Source: Alphaproteobacteria bacterium (GTDB taxonomy: Bacteria > Pseudomonadota > Alphaproteobacteria > CALKHQ01). Taken from it: DNA of 64,000 bases. The stretch is taken from the NCBI GenBank assembly GCA_041396705.1, contig JAWKYB010000009.1, forward strand, positions 124,001 through 188,000, written 5' to 3'. Every line of letters starts with the position of its first letter. Position 1 is the stretch's first letter. The position numbers and the translations under genes were made by a program. Under the pieces are notes generated by a model, which saw only the letters and a list, made by a program, of their open reading frames with translations, was not told where the DNA came from and made no database searches. Below, piece by piece: positions 53,121-61,127 of the stretch.

Positions 53121-54269
53121 CTAGGAGGGCGGGCTCAGCCGCGTCGAGACCCGTGTCTCGCGCCCCTGCCGGATCACGGTCAAATTCACTTGATCGCCGA
53201 CGTGCATCAGCCCGATGCGGCTGCGCAGCGCCGCCGCACTGTCGACGCTGTGCCCGTTGACCCCGGTGATCACGTCGCCGACCGCCAGGGGGGCGTCCGC
53301 GGCGGCGGAGCCGGGACGGACGTCGGTGACCACCGCGCCGCGATAGACGTCGAGGTCGAGCTCGGCGATCAGTTCCTGGTCGATGTCGGTCACCACGATG
53401 CCCAGCTGGCCGCGTTCGACGGTGCCGGCGTCGATCAGCTGCGACACCACGTTGGCGGCGATGTTGCTGGGAATCGCGAAGCCGATGCCGATGTTGCCGC
53501 CGGTGCGCGAAAGGATCGCCGAATTGATGCCGATCAGGTCGCCGCGCGAATTGACCAGCGCACCGCCGGAATTGCCCGGGTTGATCGGTGCGTCGGTCTG
53601 GATGAAATCCTCATAGCCGTCGCGGATCAGCCCGGCCCGGCCCAACCCGCTGACGATGCCGTTCGACACCGACTGGCCCAGTCCGAACGGGTTGCCGATG
53701 GCGAAGGCGTAGTCGCCGACGCGCACCTCGTCGGAATCGGCGAAGGGCAGCGCCTGCAGGCTGCCGGCGTCGATCTGCAGCACCGCCAGGTCGGTCTGCG
53801 GGTCGGCGCCGATCGGGACGGCGTCGAATACGCGCCCGTCCTTCAGCGTCACCCAGATGTGGTCGGCCCCGGCCACCACATGGGCGTTGGTCACCACATA
53901 GCCGGCGCCGGCGTCGAAGATCACGCCGGAGCCGACGCTCATCTCGCGCTGCTCCGGCAGGTCGTCGGGGATGCCGAAGAAGCGGCGCACCTGCGGGTCC
54001 TGCAGCACCGGCGGCAGCTCGGCCTCGGTCACCGCCTCGACGGAGATGTTGACCACCGCCGGCGTCACCCGCTCCAGCATCGGCGCCAGCGTCAGGATCG
54101 CCTCGCGCGGGCCCGGGCTCGCCGGTTCGCCTGCGGCGCGCTGTTGCGGCGCGGTCTGGCAGGCTGCCGCCAACGCCGCGGCCAGCAGCGCACCGAAACG
54201 GGCCGCCGCGGCCAGCGGACGGCGGAACCTGGCCTCGCCGTTCGCCGGTTGCAGTTCGTTGTGCGCCAT
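53121..54269 (-). CDS. HtrA-type serine protease, lipoprotein-like, one PDZ domain
   Basis: 382 residues from ATG 54269 (GTG 54275 is the alternative, with GGGAGG placed between the two optimum spacings). The N-terminus FGALLAAALAAAC ends in a possible lipobox with Cys at about residue 37, so the protease may be anchored in a membrane. Triad motifs: VVTNAHVVAGADH, PQTDLAVLQIDAG and INPGNSGGALVNSRGDLIGI. A single PDZ (RGQLGIVVTDIDQELIAELD; VITGVNGHSVDSAAAL) ends the protein. The DegS-like size suggests a regulatory or restricted substrate range. It is upstream of and close to the two-PDZ paralogue. Confidence 0.88.
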   Translation of the reverse strand: MAHNELQPANGEARFRRPLAAAARFGALLAAALAAACQTAPQQRAAGEPASPGPREAILTLAPMLERVTPAVVNISVEAVTEAELPPVLQDPQVRRFFGIPDDLPEQREMSVGSGVIFDAGAGYVVTNAHVVAGADHIWVTLKDGRVFDAVPIGADPQTDLAVLQIDAGSLQALPFADSDEVRVGDYAFAIGNPFGLGQSVSNGIVSGLGRAGLIRDGYEDFIQTDAPINPGNSGGALVNSRGDLIGINSAILSRTGGNIGIGFAIPSNIAANVVSQLIDAGTVERGQLGIVVTDIDQELIAELDLDVYRGAVVTDVRPGSAAADAPLAVGDVITGVNGHSVDSAAALRSRIGLMHVGDQVNLTVIRQGRETRVSTRLSPPS

Positions 54270-54477
54270 CGTCACCGCGCCTCCCGTTACCCGGAACCAC
54301 GCGCCGCCGGGCAGAATCGCCGTTCAACGTATTCATTGGCGGGCGCCGTTCAAGCGTGGAGAATTCGCAAGCTGCGCCCGGCGCCCTTCCGGGCGATGAT
54401 TGCAGCCAGCGCCGCCGTCCGCCATTGTCGCGCCCCAATTGCGTGACACGGTCGCAGCTGGGAGACTGAAAGGCAGC

Positions 54478-55371
54478 ATGGACATGAGCGAACCTCAGGC
54501 GAGCGGGCGCGCGCGCGCCCTCGGCCTCGCGGGTGCGGCCGCGCTGGCCGCCGCCGCACTGACGCATCCCGCCCTTGCCGACACGGCCACCGGCTGGATC
54601 GCGTTCGACAACGGCGACTACGACACCGCCTATCAGATGTTCCTGCCGGAAGCGCAGGCGGGCGACGCCGATGCGCAATACGGCCTGGCGCTGCTGTTGT
54701 CCGACGGCCTGGGCGTGATCCAGGACCGCGCCGCGGCGGTGCAGTGGCTCGAGCAGTCGGCGTTGCAGGGCAACGACCAGGCGATGGTCAACCTCGGCTA
54801 CCACATCGACCTCGGCCTCGGCCACCCGCGCGACCTCGATCTCGCCGAGTACTGGTATGCGCAGGCCGCCCAGTACGGCAACCTGATGGCGCGCAACAAC
54901 CTCGCCTATATCTGGGCGCTCGACCGCCGCAACCTGGAAGAGGCGCTGTCCACCATGCAGGACGTGGTGCGCCAGGTACCGGAGGAGTCGAGCTACCTCG
55001 ACACCCTCGGCTGGGTCTACTACCAGATGGGCCGGTTCGCCGAGGCGGTCGACCCGATCTGCGAGGCGGTGACGCTGGAGCCGGGGCATCCGGAATTGCG
55101 CATCCACCTCGGCGACGTCTACTGGCAGCTCGGCCGCAGCTTCGACGCCCAGTTCCAGTGGAACCGCGGCATGCTGCTGCTGCAGGAGCCCGAGGCGCTG
55201 AGCGAGACCGGCCTCGATTTCGCCGAGGGGCTGGGCGCGGAGATGGCGGCGGAACTCTACCAGCGTCTCAACGAGGGACTGCCCTATATCGAGGGCGGGC
55301 CCGGCGCCGCCGGCGAGGAAGGCGACCTGCCGGTCTCGCTGCCGGACGAGTGCAGCGTGCCGACGGTCTGA
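54478..55371 (+). CDS. exported Sel1/TPR-repeat protein
   Basis: 297 residues. Signal peptide (RALGLAGAAALAAAALTHPA, then LAD) followed by Sel1-like repeats (DNGDYDTAYQMFLPEAQAGD, ADAQYGLALLLSDGLGVIQD; QAMVNLGYHIDLGLGHPRDL) and TPR units (DTLGWVYYQMGRFAEAVDPI; HPELRIHLGDVYWQLGRSFD). Such repeats form protein-binding solenoids, so a periplasmic scaffold or assembly role is likely. The C-terminal tail is Gly/Glu-rich and ends with a Cys (LPDECSVPTV). It is divergent from the lipoprotein-type HtrA gene and convergent with the next flavoprotein, with only 5 bp between stops. Partner unknown. Confidence 0.8.
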   Translation: MDMSEPQASGRARALGLAGAAALAAAALTHPALADTATGWIAFDNGDYDTAYQMFLPEAQAGDADAQYGLALLLSDGLGVIQDRAAAVQWLEQSALQGNDQAMVNLGYHIDLGLGHPRDLDLAEYWYAQAAQYGNLMARNNLAYIWALDRRNLEEALSTMQDVVRQVPEESSYLDTLGWVYYQMGRFAEAVDPICEAVTLEPGHPELRIHLGDVYWQLGRSFDAQFQWNRGMLLLQEPEALSETGLDFAEGLGAEMAAELYQRLNEGLPYIEGGPGAAGEEGDLPVSLPDECSVPTV

Positions 55372-55376
55372 GCCTG

Positions 55377-56648
55377 CTACAGCCAGCGTGCGGCCGAGAA
55401 CGGCGCCAGGTCGAACTCGGGCGCCGCGCCGGCGATCGCCGCGGCGACGGCCCGGCCGGTCGCAGGCCCGGTGCTGAAGCCGATATGGCCGTGCCCGAAG
55501 GCGAGCCATAGCCCGGGCCGTCCGGGCGCGGGCCCGATGACAGGCAGGGAGTCGGGGAACGACGGCCGGGCTCCGCGCCAGACGTCGCCGTCCGCCAGGG
55601 CCCGCTGCTCCATCGGAAAGGTCGCATGCGCCACCGGCAGCACGCGCGCCAGTTGGCGCGGCGTCGACGGTGCGTCGCGGCGGGCTAGCTCGGTGCCGCT
55701 GGTGATGCGGATGCCGGCGTCCATCGGCGCCAGCACATAGCCGCTTTCCGCGTCGAACACCGGCCGGCCCAGCACCGCATTGCCGAGCGGCCGCCGATGG
55801 GTGTGATAGCCGCGCTCGACCCCGAGCGGCAGCCGCAGGCCCAGCGGCCGCAACAGGTCGGCCGACCAGGGGCCCAACGCCACCACCACACGGTCGGCCA
55901 CGAGCGTCGGCCCGTCGGTGGCGACGCGCCAGCCGTCGCCCGCCGGTAACAGCGCCTGCACTGTGAAACGCAGGCCGGTGCCGCCGCGGGCCAGGTACAG
56001 CCGATGATATGCCGCGCACAGCGCGCCGGGGTCGCTGACGGAGGCGCTGCCGACCGCGAGCACCGCGTGACGGAAAACCGGCGCCAGATGCGGCTCGATG
56101 GCGGCGACATCGGCGGCGTCGAGCAGGTCCATGGCCACTCCGTGCGCGGCCAGGATCGCGCGCGCCGGCGCGTCCGCGGCGAACCGCGCCGCGGTGCGGT
56201 AGGCGGTGAGATAGCCGTTGCGGCGTAACAGGCCGCCGGCGCCGGCCTCCGCGATCAGGTCCTCGTGGGCGGCCAGGGCTGCGGCGCACAGCGTGTTCAG
56301 CGGCGCCGCGTTGCGGGTCATGGTCCGGGCGTCGGCGCAGGCCAGGAACCGCCGCAGCCACGGCAGCAGTGCCGGCAGCGCGGCATGATCGACCCGCACC
56401 GCCGGGTCGCGGTTGAGCAGGTAGCGCCAGGCCTTGCGCCGTACGCCGGGGGTTGCCACCGGCAGGATCGAGCCGCGGCCGATCACCCCGGCATTGCCGA
56501 ACGAGGTCTCGCCGCCGGGCGGGCCGCGATCGACCAGGGTGACGGCAAAGCCGCGCCGCTGCAGGTGGATCGCGGTCGCGAGCCCAACCATGCCGGCGCC
56601 GAGCACCGCGATGCTTGCGCCCGCCCGCGCGGGATTGACTGCTGCCAT
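55377..56648 (-). CDS. FAD-dependent D-amino-acid dehydrogenase-like oxidoreductase
   Basis: 423-residue DAO-family flavoprotein. The Rossmann start is SIAVLGAGMVGLATAIHLQR (about 12-31). It continues TSFGNAGVIGRGSILPVATP, the segment typical of DadA-like small-subunit D-amino-acid dehydrogenases. The C-terminal GLWLAFGHGHIGFSTGPATG binds the flavin as in the family. It would oxidise a D-amino or secondary amino acid to the oxoacid, feeding electrons to the membrane chain. The divergent racemase-family gene 63 bp away may supply D-isomers. The exact substrate is not determined. Confidence 0.85.
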   Translation of the reverse strand: MAAVNPARAGASIAVLGAGMVGLATAIHLQRRGFAVTLVDRGPPGGETSFGNAGVIGRGSILPVATPGVRRKAWRYLLNRDPAVRVDHAALPALLPWLRRFLACADARTMTRNAAPLNTLCAAALAAHEDLIAEAGAGGLLRRNGYLTAYRTAARFAADAPARAILAAHGVAMDLLDAADVAAIEPHLAPVFRHAVLAVGSASVSDPGALCAAYHRLYLARGGTGLRFTVQALLPAGDGWRVATDGPTLVADRVVVALGPWSADLLRPLGLRLPLGVERGYHTHRRPLGNAVLGRPVFDAESGYVLAPMDAGIRITSGTELARRDAPSTPRQLARVLPVAHATFPMEQRALADGDVWRGARPSFPDSLPVIGPAPGRPGLWLAFGHGHIGFSTGPATGRAVAAAIAGAAPEFDLAPFSAARWL

Positions 56649-56711
56649 GATGCTGATCGACTGTCCGGAACGAAGCTGCGCCGGCTGCGAGCGCAGCGGA
56701 GGCCGCCCGAC

Positions 56712-57488
56712 GTGTCAAGCCCCGCAACCGGCCCGTCCGTCCCTGCCGGCCCGCCGCGGCTGGGCGTGGTGATGCTCGACACGCGCTTCCCGCGGCTTCC
56801 TGGCGATATCGGCAATCCCGCCACCTTTCCCGGCATCGCCGTCGACTATCGGCGGGTGCCGCACGCCACGGTGGCCCGGGCGGTCGTCGCGGAAGCGCCG
56901 GACGCCGGGCTGGCCGATGCGATCGTCGCGGCGGCGGCCGACCTGCACGCGGCCGGTGCCGACCTGATCGCGACGTCGTGCGGTTTCCTGGGCATCTTGC
57001 AGGCGCGCCTGGAAGCCGCGGTGCTGTGCCCGGTGATTGCCTCGGCGCTGGTCCGGCTGCCGGCGATCCGGCGGTCGGTCGGCGCCGACGCGACCATCGG
57101 CATCCTGACCTTCGATGCCCGCAAGCTGGGGGCGCACCATTTCGGCGTCGAGGCCGGCCCGGTGGCCGTCCGCGGCATCGAGGCCGGCACGTGCCTGCAC
57201 CCGGCAATCGCCGGGGACCGGACGTGGTTCGACCCCGATGCAGCCCGCGCCGACGCGGTGGCTGCCGCGGAATCGCTGAAGGCAGCCGCACCGGACATGG
57301 CCGCGGCCGTGCTCGAATGCACCAACCTTGTACCCTACAGGGATGCGATAGCCCTGACGTTGGGCGTGCCGTTGTTCGACATCACGGCCATGATCGACGC
57401 GGACCTGACTGTGGAGCAGCGGGGCACTTCGTCTCGGCACGGCCCGGAACTGCCGGAATCGGTGGCGCCGGGGATGGCGATTCGCTAA
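56712..57488 (+). CDS. Asp/Glu racemase-superfamily protein
   Basis: 258 residues from GTG 56712, with GGAGG ending 9 bp upstream. The core LGVVMLDTRFPRLPGDIGNP (about 20-40) and LIATSCGFLGILQARLEAAV (about 95-115) supply the first Cys in the catalytic Thr-Ser-Cys-Gly element. AAAVLECTNLVPYRDAIALT supplies the second Cys near 205. Two Cys acid-base residues are the mechanism of the superfamily. Members racemise Asp, Glu or hydantoins; which is unclear. ATG 56769 inside the gene is unlikely as a start because conserved residues precede it. Confidence 0.8.
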   Translation: MSSPATGPSVPAGPPRLGVVMLDTRFPRLPGDIGNPATFPGIAVDYRRVPHATVARAVVAEAPDAGLADAIVAAAADLHAAGADLIATSCGFLGILQARLEAAVLCPVIASALVRLPAIRRSVGADATIGILTFDARKLGAHHFGVEAGPVAVRGIEAGTCLHPAIAGDRTWFDPDAARADAVAAAESLKAAAPDMAAAVLECTNLVPYRDAIALTLGVPLFDITAMIDADLTVEQRGTSSRHGPELPESVAPGMAIR

Positions 57489-57510
57489 GACTGCCGCGTC
57501 GGACAAGGCG

Positions 57511-57544
57511 GGTGCATGAGCCCCCGGGGTCGCCCCGATGCACC
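57511..57544 (+). terminator. nested stem-loop after the racemase-family gene
   Basis: GGTGCAT (57511-57517) pairs with ATGCACC (57538-57544), enclosing CGGGG (57525-57529) and CCCCG (57533-57537). It starts 22 bp after the racemase stop and lies 38 bp before the next start. No T-run follows; a terminator or a leader structure for the next gene are both possible. Confidence 0.4.
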
Positions 57545-57582
57545 TAGGTTGACTAGGCACACCAGTTCCTGAAGGAAACCGA

Positions 57583-58218
57583 ATGATGCGTTGCGTGTTA
57601 GCTGCCGCCACGGTCGCGGCGACTCTGTCTTGCGGCATGGCCTTGGCCCAGGAAACCAGCCTGGGCTGGTACGACACCTGGGAGGCCACCACCTTTCCCT
57701 GGAGCGAGGGCTCCATGAACTGCTCTGTCGACAGCAGCGCGGAGAACCGCCCGCAGGAGGGCGCCTGGGTGTTCGTGTTCCCGGGCTATCTGCAGTTCTC
57801 GCCCAACGGCGGCGTGCCGCAGGGCGGGGTCGGCAGCGTGGTGGTCGACGGGTCGACCACGTTCGACATGTATACGGTCGACGGGCAGGTCGGCTATGTC
57901 GCCGATGAGGACGACATCGCGCTGCTGCAGGCGATGGCCAATGGCCAGAGCATGACCATCGCGATCTGGCCGCAGAACAGGCCGAATGCCGCCGACGAGT
58001 ACGTCTATCCGCTGGCCGGGTTCCGCGAGGGCTATCTGCGGATCGCGCAGGAATGCCAGTTCGACCCGGCGGACGTACTGGACGCCGCCTTCGCGCCGGA
58101 ACCCGAGCCGCAGGGTGTGCCGGGGCGCCACACCAATCCCGAACCGCAGGCCCAGGACGAGCCGGAGACGCCGTCGACCACGGGCGGCAGCTCGCTGTTC
58201 GGCAACAAGGGCAAGTAG
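57583..58218 (+). CDS. exported protein of unknown family
   Basis: 211 residues. A signal peptide (MMRCVLAAATVAATLSCGMA, then LAQE) is followed by a Trp/Tyr-rich beta-looking domain (TSLGWYDTWEATTFPWSEGS; GAWVFVFPGYLQFSPNGGVP; YVYPLAGFREGYLRIAQECQ). It carries two Cys residues, at MNCSVDS and AQECQF, placed to form one disulfide. The C-terminal 45 residues are Pro/Glu/Gln-rich and low in complexity, ending SSLFGNKGK. I do not recognise the family; a resemblance to IalB-type secreted proteins is too faint to claim. GAAGGAAACCG precedes the ATG. Confidence 0.65.
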   Translation: MMRCVLAAATVAATLSCGMALAQETSLGWYDTWEATTFPWSEGSMNCSVDSSAENRPQEGAWVFVFPGYLQFSPNGGVPQGGVGSVVVDGSTTFDMYTVDGQVGYVADEDDIALLQAMANGQSMTIAIWPQNRPNAADEYVYPLAGFREGYLRIAQECQFDPADVLDAAFAPEPEPQGVPGRHTNPEPQAQDEPETPSTTGGSSLFGNKGK

Positions 58219-58264
58219 GACCCGGTGCGAAACCGGCGGCGTCCGCGGCCGGCGGGCGCCGCCG

Positions 58265-58897
58265 TCAGCCGGCGCGACCGGCCAGCGCCAACGCGGCCTC
58301 GAGGCCGAGGTGCAGGCTGGTCAGCGGCGGCCTGCCCCCGCAGAGCGCGGCGGCCGGCGCCATCGAGCATTGCGCCAGCGCGACGACGTCGAAGCGCGCC
58401 GCCGCATCGTCGGCTGCATCGGCGATCGAGCGCGCATAGGCGTGCGTGTCGCCGCGCATGAACAGGTCCCAGGCCCGCGGCACCGGCTCCAGCGTCACCG
58501 TCGCGCCGGTCGCGGCCGCCGCCTCGGCGAACAGGCGCGCGGTGGCATCGCGCGTGGTCGGTGCGGCATAGAGCACGCCGACGCGTCCGCCGTCGGCGAC
58601 CGCGGCATTCGCCAGCGCCCGATCGATCCGCAACACCGGCAGGTTCGCCAGGTCGTCTGCTGCGGGGCCGAGCGTCGAGCAGGTCAGCACCACCGCGTCC
58701 GATATGTCCGCCAGCGCGCGCAGCGCCGCCTTCGTCTCGGCCCGGACCGGCGCGGTCAGGCCTGCGCCAGTCAGCGCACGGTCGCGCAGGTCGTCGCGCA
58801 CCACGTGGCGGCGGCGCAGCGGTCGGTCGCCGATCAGCGCCTCGAACAGGTCGGCGTTGGAGCGCGCCGTGTGCAGGAAAGCCAGCCGGTCGCGCAT
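58265..58897 (-). CDS. Asp/Glu/hydantoin racemase-like protein
   Basis: 210 residues from ATG 58897, 5 bp after the amidohydrolase stop, so probably co-transcribed with it. The N-terminal RLAFLHTARSNADLFEALIG and the first Cys in DAVVLTCSTLGPAADDLANL (about 70) match the superfamily. The second Cys is in FDVVALAQCSMAPAAALC near 175. Operon pairing with a cytosine-deaminase-like enzyme suggests action on a ring-opened pyrimidine or hydantoin-type intermediate, but that is inference. A plain amino-acid racemase is the alternative. Confidence 0.75.
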   Translation of the reverse strand: MRDRLAFLHTARSNADLFEALIGDRPLRRRHVVRDDLRDRALTGAGLTAPVRAETKAALRALADISDAVVLTCSTLGPAADDLANLPVLRIDRALANAAVADGGRVGVLYAAPTTRDATARLFAEAAAATGATVTLEPVPRAWDLFMRGDTHAYARSIADAADDAAARFDVVALAQCSMAPAAALCGGRPPLTSLHLGLEAALALAGRAG

Positions 58898-58902
58898 GCG
58901 GT

Positions 58903-60144
58903 CTAGAAGTCGACCGTGACCGCGGGCTCCACCTTCGCGGTGCGGGCGACGATCCGGCCGCGGCGGATCACCGCCAGCCGGGCCGGGTTCCTGCGCAGCG
59001 CGTGGAACCGGCTTTCGGCTTGCAGCAGCACCAGGTCGGCTGCCTTGCCCGGCGCCAGGCCGTAGTCGTCCAGGTGCATGATCTTCGCCGGGTTGACCGT
59101 CACCGCGTCGAAGCAGGCATCCATCTCGTCGACCGCGGTCATCTGGCCGACGTGCAGGCCCATGTGCGCCACCGACAGCATGTCGGCGTTGCCCAGGCTG
59201 TACCACGGGTCCATGCAGCAGTCCTGCCCGAAGCCGACGGTGACGCCGGCGGCCATCAGCTCGGGCACCCGGGTCATGCCGCGGCGTTTGGGATAGGTGT
59301 CGTGCCGGCCCTGGATGGTGATGTTGATCAGCGGGTTGGCGATGGCCGAGACCTGCGCCTCCGCCATCAGCGGGATCAGCTTGGAGACGTAGTAGTTGTC
59401 CATCGAGTGCATCGAGGTCAGGTGCGAGCCGTTGGCCCGGCCCTGCAGGCCCAGCCGCTGCGTCTCGTAAGCCAGCGTCTCGATGTGGCGCGAGTTGGGG
59501 TCGTCGGTCTCGTCGCAGTGCATGTCGACCAGCAGGCCGCGCTCGGCCGCGATCTCGCACAGCCGCGCCACCGAACGCCGGCCGTCCTCCATCGTCCGCT
59601 CGAAATGCGGGATGCCGCCGACGACGTCGACCCCCATGTCCAGCGCGCGGACCAGGTTGGCCTCGGCGTCCGGCGAACGGTAAAGCCCGTCCTGCGGGAA
59701 GGCGACCAGCTGCAGGTCGATGAACGGGGCCACCTTGCGGCGCACCTCCAGCAGCGCCTCGACCGCAATCAGCCGGTCGTCGCACACGTCGACATGGGTG
59801 CGGATGGCGAGCAGGCCCTGGCTCACCGCCAGCCGGCAATAGTCCAGCGCGCGCTCGGCCACCGCCTCGACGGTCAGGTGCGGCTTGAGCTCGCCCCACA
59901 GCGCGATGCCCTCCAGCAGCGTGCCGGACTTGTTGCGCCGCGGCATGCCGAGCGTCAGGGTGGCGTCCATGTGGAAATGGGCGTCGACGAACGGCGGCGA
60001 GACCAGGCAGCCGGTCGCGTCGATCTCGTCGGCCGCTTCCACGTCGAGATGGGGCTCGATCGCCGCGATGCGCCCGCCCTGGATGCCCACGTCGCGGCCG
60101 GCTCGGCCGTCGCTGAGGTTGGCATTGCGCAGAATCAGGTCCAT
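58903..60144 (-). CDS. cytosine deaminase-like amidohydrolase with variant active site
   Basis: 413 residues from ATG 60144, aligning along its length with E. coli CodA (from memory). Shared motifs: FVDAHFHMDATLTLGMPRRN (HxH), TLLEGIALWGELK, RTHVDVCDD, DLQLVAFPQDG, DMHCDETDDPNSRHIETLAY, GSHLTSMHS and ANPLINITIQGRHDTYPKRR. At the metal/specificity loop CodA has GHDDVFDPW, while this protein has GFGQDCCMDPWYSLG. The Asp ligand remains, but the preceding His is Gln and the following Asp is Cys. That loop is known to tune base specificity, so another pyrimidine-like or creatinine-like ring is possible. It is co-directional with the racemase-like gene. Confidence 0.82.
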   Translation of the reverse strand: MDLILRNANLSDGRAGRDVGIQGGRIAAIEPHLDVEAADEIDATGCLVSPPFVDAHFHMDATLTLGMPRRNKSGTLLEGIALWGELKPHLTVEAVAERALDYCRLAVSQGLLAIRTHVDVCDDRLIAVEALLEVRRKVAPFIDLQLVAFPQDGLYRSPDAEANLVRALDMGVDVVGGIPHFERTMEDGRRSVARLCEIAAERGLLVDMHCDETDDPNSRHIETLAYETQRLGLQGRANGSHLTSMHSMDNYYVSKLIPLMAEAQVSAIANPLINITIQGRHDTYPKRRGMTRVPELMAAGVTVGFGQDCCMDPWYSLGNADMLSVAHMGLHVGQMTAVDEMDACFDAVTVNPAKIMHLDDYGLAPGKAADLVLLQAESRFHALRRNPARLAVIRRGRIVARTAKVEPAVTVDF

Positions 60145-60278
60145 CGGCGGTCCCCACGTGTTGGTTCGACCCCACGTTACCCGGTCGGCGCCGCCTTCGC
60201 CCACTGCTTTCCCTGTCGCGGCGTGTCGTGCAGTCATGTTGGGATCGGGACCGACAGGGATGGCGGGAGGACTTGGCG

Positions 60279-61127
60279 ATGACGGGAGGGCGGATGGCGA
60301 CGGCATCGACCTTGGCGCTTGCCGCGGCGCTAGTTGTACCGGCGCGTGCGCAGCCCGCCGCCGATCCGCTGGCGAATTTGCTCGCCCTGGCCTGCGCGCC
60401 GATGGCCGGCGGCGCCCAGGCCTGCACGGCGGCCGCGCCGTTGTGGAACCGGGACGACCTGGCGCTGAACGCGGTAGTCGCCGCCTTCCCCGCCGCCGGC
60501 TTCAGCCTGCGCGTGGTGCCGGTCGACGCGCGGGTCGACATGCGCGCGCTGTTCGGTGCCGGCGCCTGCACCGACGCGCCCGCGGTCATCATCGGCGGCT
60601 ATTTCGGCCGCGACGAGGGCAGCGGGCCGTACCCGCTGGGGCTGACGGTCGCCGATTCGGTGGAGGCGTCGCCCTGGCTGGATTGGCGGGTCGGCGGCGC
60701 CATCGTCGTCGATGCCGACGGCGACACGGCGATCCGCTCCTGGCGCGACCTCGACGCGGACGCACGTGCCGGCCTGGCCCAGGCGCTGCAGGTCAAGCCG
60801 ATCCTGGTGTCCGGCAACGCGAACGACGGCATCGCCGACCAGTCCGACCGCTGGGACCGGGTCGCGTTCGGCATCGCCGACGACGGCAGCCTGGTGCTGG
60901 TCGGCGTGTTCGGCCCGGCCGGCAGCGGCTGGGGCACCGGGCTGACCCTGAAGCAGTTCGCCGACTACATCGCCGCGATCCGTCTGCCGTCCGGCGCCGC
61001 GATCGACCGCGCCATCAACCTCGACGGCGGCCCCAGCGCGCACCTCTACCTCCGCGACGGCGACCGCTTCTGGGGCGCATTGCTGGAACGCTACGTGCCG
61101 AACGTCGTCTGTATCGTCGTGCGGTAG
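60279..61127 (+). CDS. exported phosphodiester glycosidase-family protein
   Basis: 282 residues from ATG 60279, with GGGAGGA 10 bp upstream. Signal peptide ATASTLALAAALVVPARA. The NAGPA-like fold is suggested by CTDAPAVIIGGYFGRDEGSG, then GVFGPAGSGWGTGLTLKQFA and DRAINLDGGPSAHLYLRDGD, whose NLDGGPSA motif is the family signature. Members remove a sugar from a phosphodiester-linked substrate in the periplasm or outside the cell. The natural substrate is unknown. Its stop directly abuts the convergent permease gene. Confidence 0.82.
   Translation: MTGGRMATASTLALAAALVVPARAQPAADPLANLLALACAPMAGGAQACTAAAPLWNRDDLALNAVVAAFPAAGFSLRVVPVDARVDMRALFGAGACTDAPAVIIGGYFGRDEGSGPYPLGLTVADSVEASPWLDWRVGGAIVVDADGDTAIRSWRDLDADARAGLAQALQVKPILVSGNANDGIADQSDRWDRVAFGIADDGSLVLVGVFGPAGSGWGTGLTLKQFADYIAAIRLPSGAAIDRAINLDGGPSAHLYLRDGDRFWGALLERYVPNVVCIVVR

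Noticed and set aside
53611..57291. 1,226-codon minus-strand frame spanning the HtrA to racemase region
   Set aside because: It crosses intergenic regions and several real genes with low-complexity Arg/Pro sequence; a chance open frame in GC-rich DNA.
57583..58218. IalB (invasion-associated locus B) assignment for the exported protein
   Set aside because: Size and export are similar, but I cannot see the family's conserved pattern clearly enough.
58265..60592. Single 775-codon minus-strand gene
   Set aside because: Only its last 210 codons match a family; the upper part is antiphase to the amidohydrolase, which has its own start and stop.
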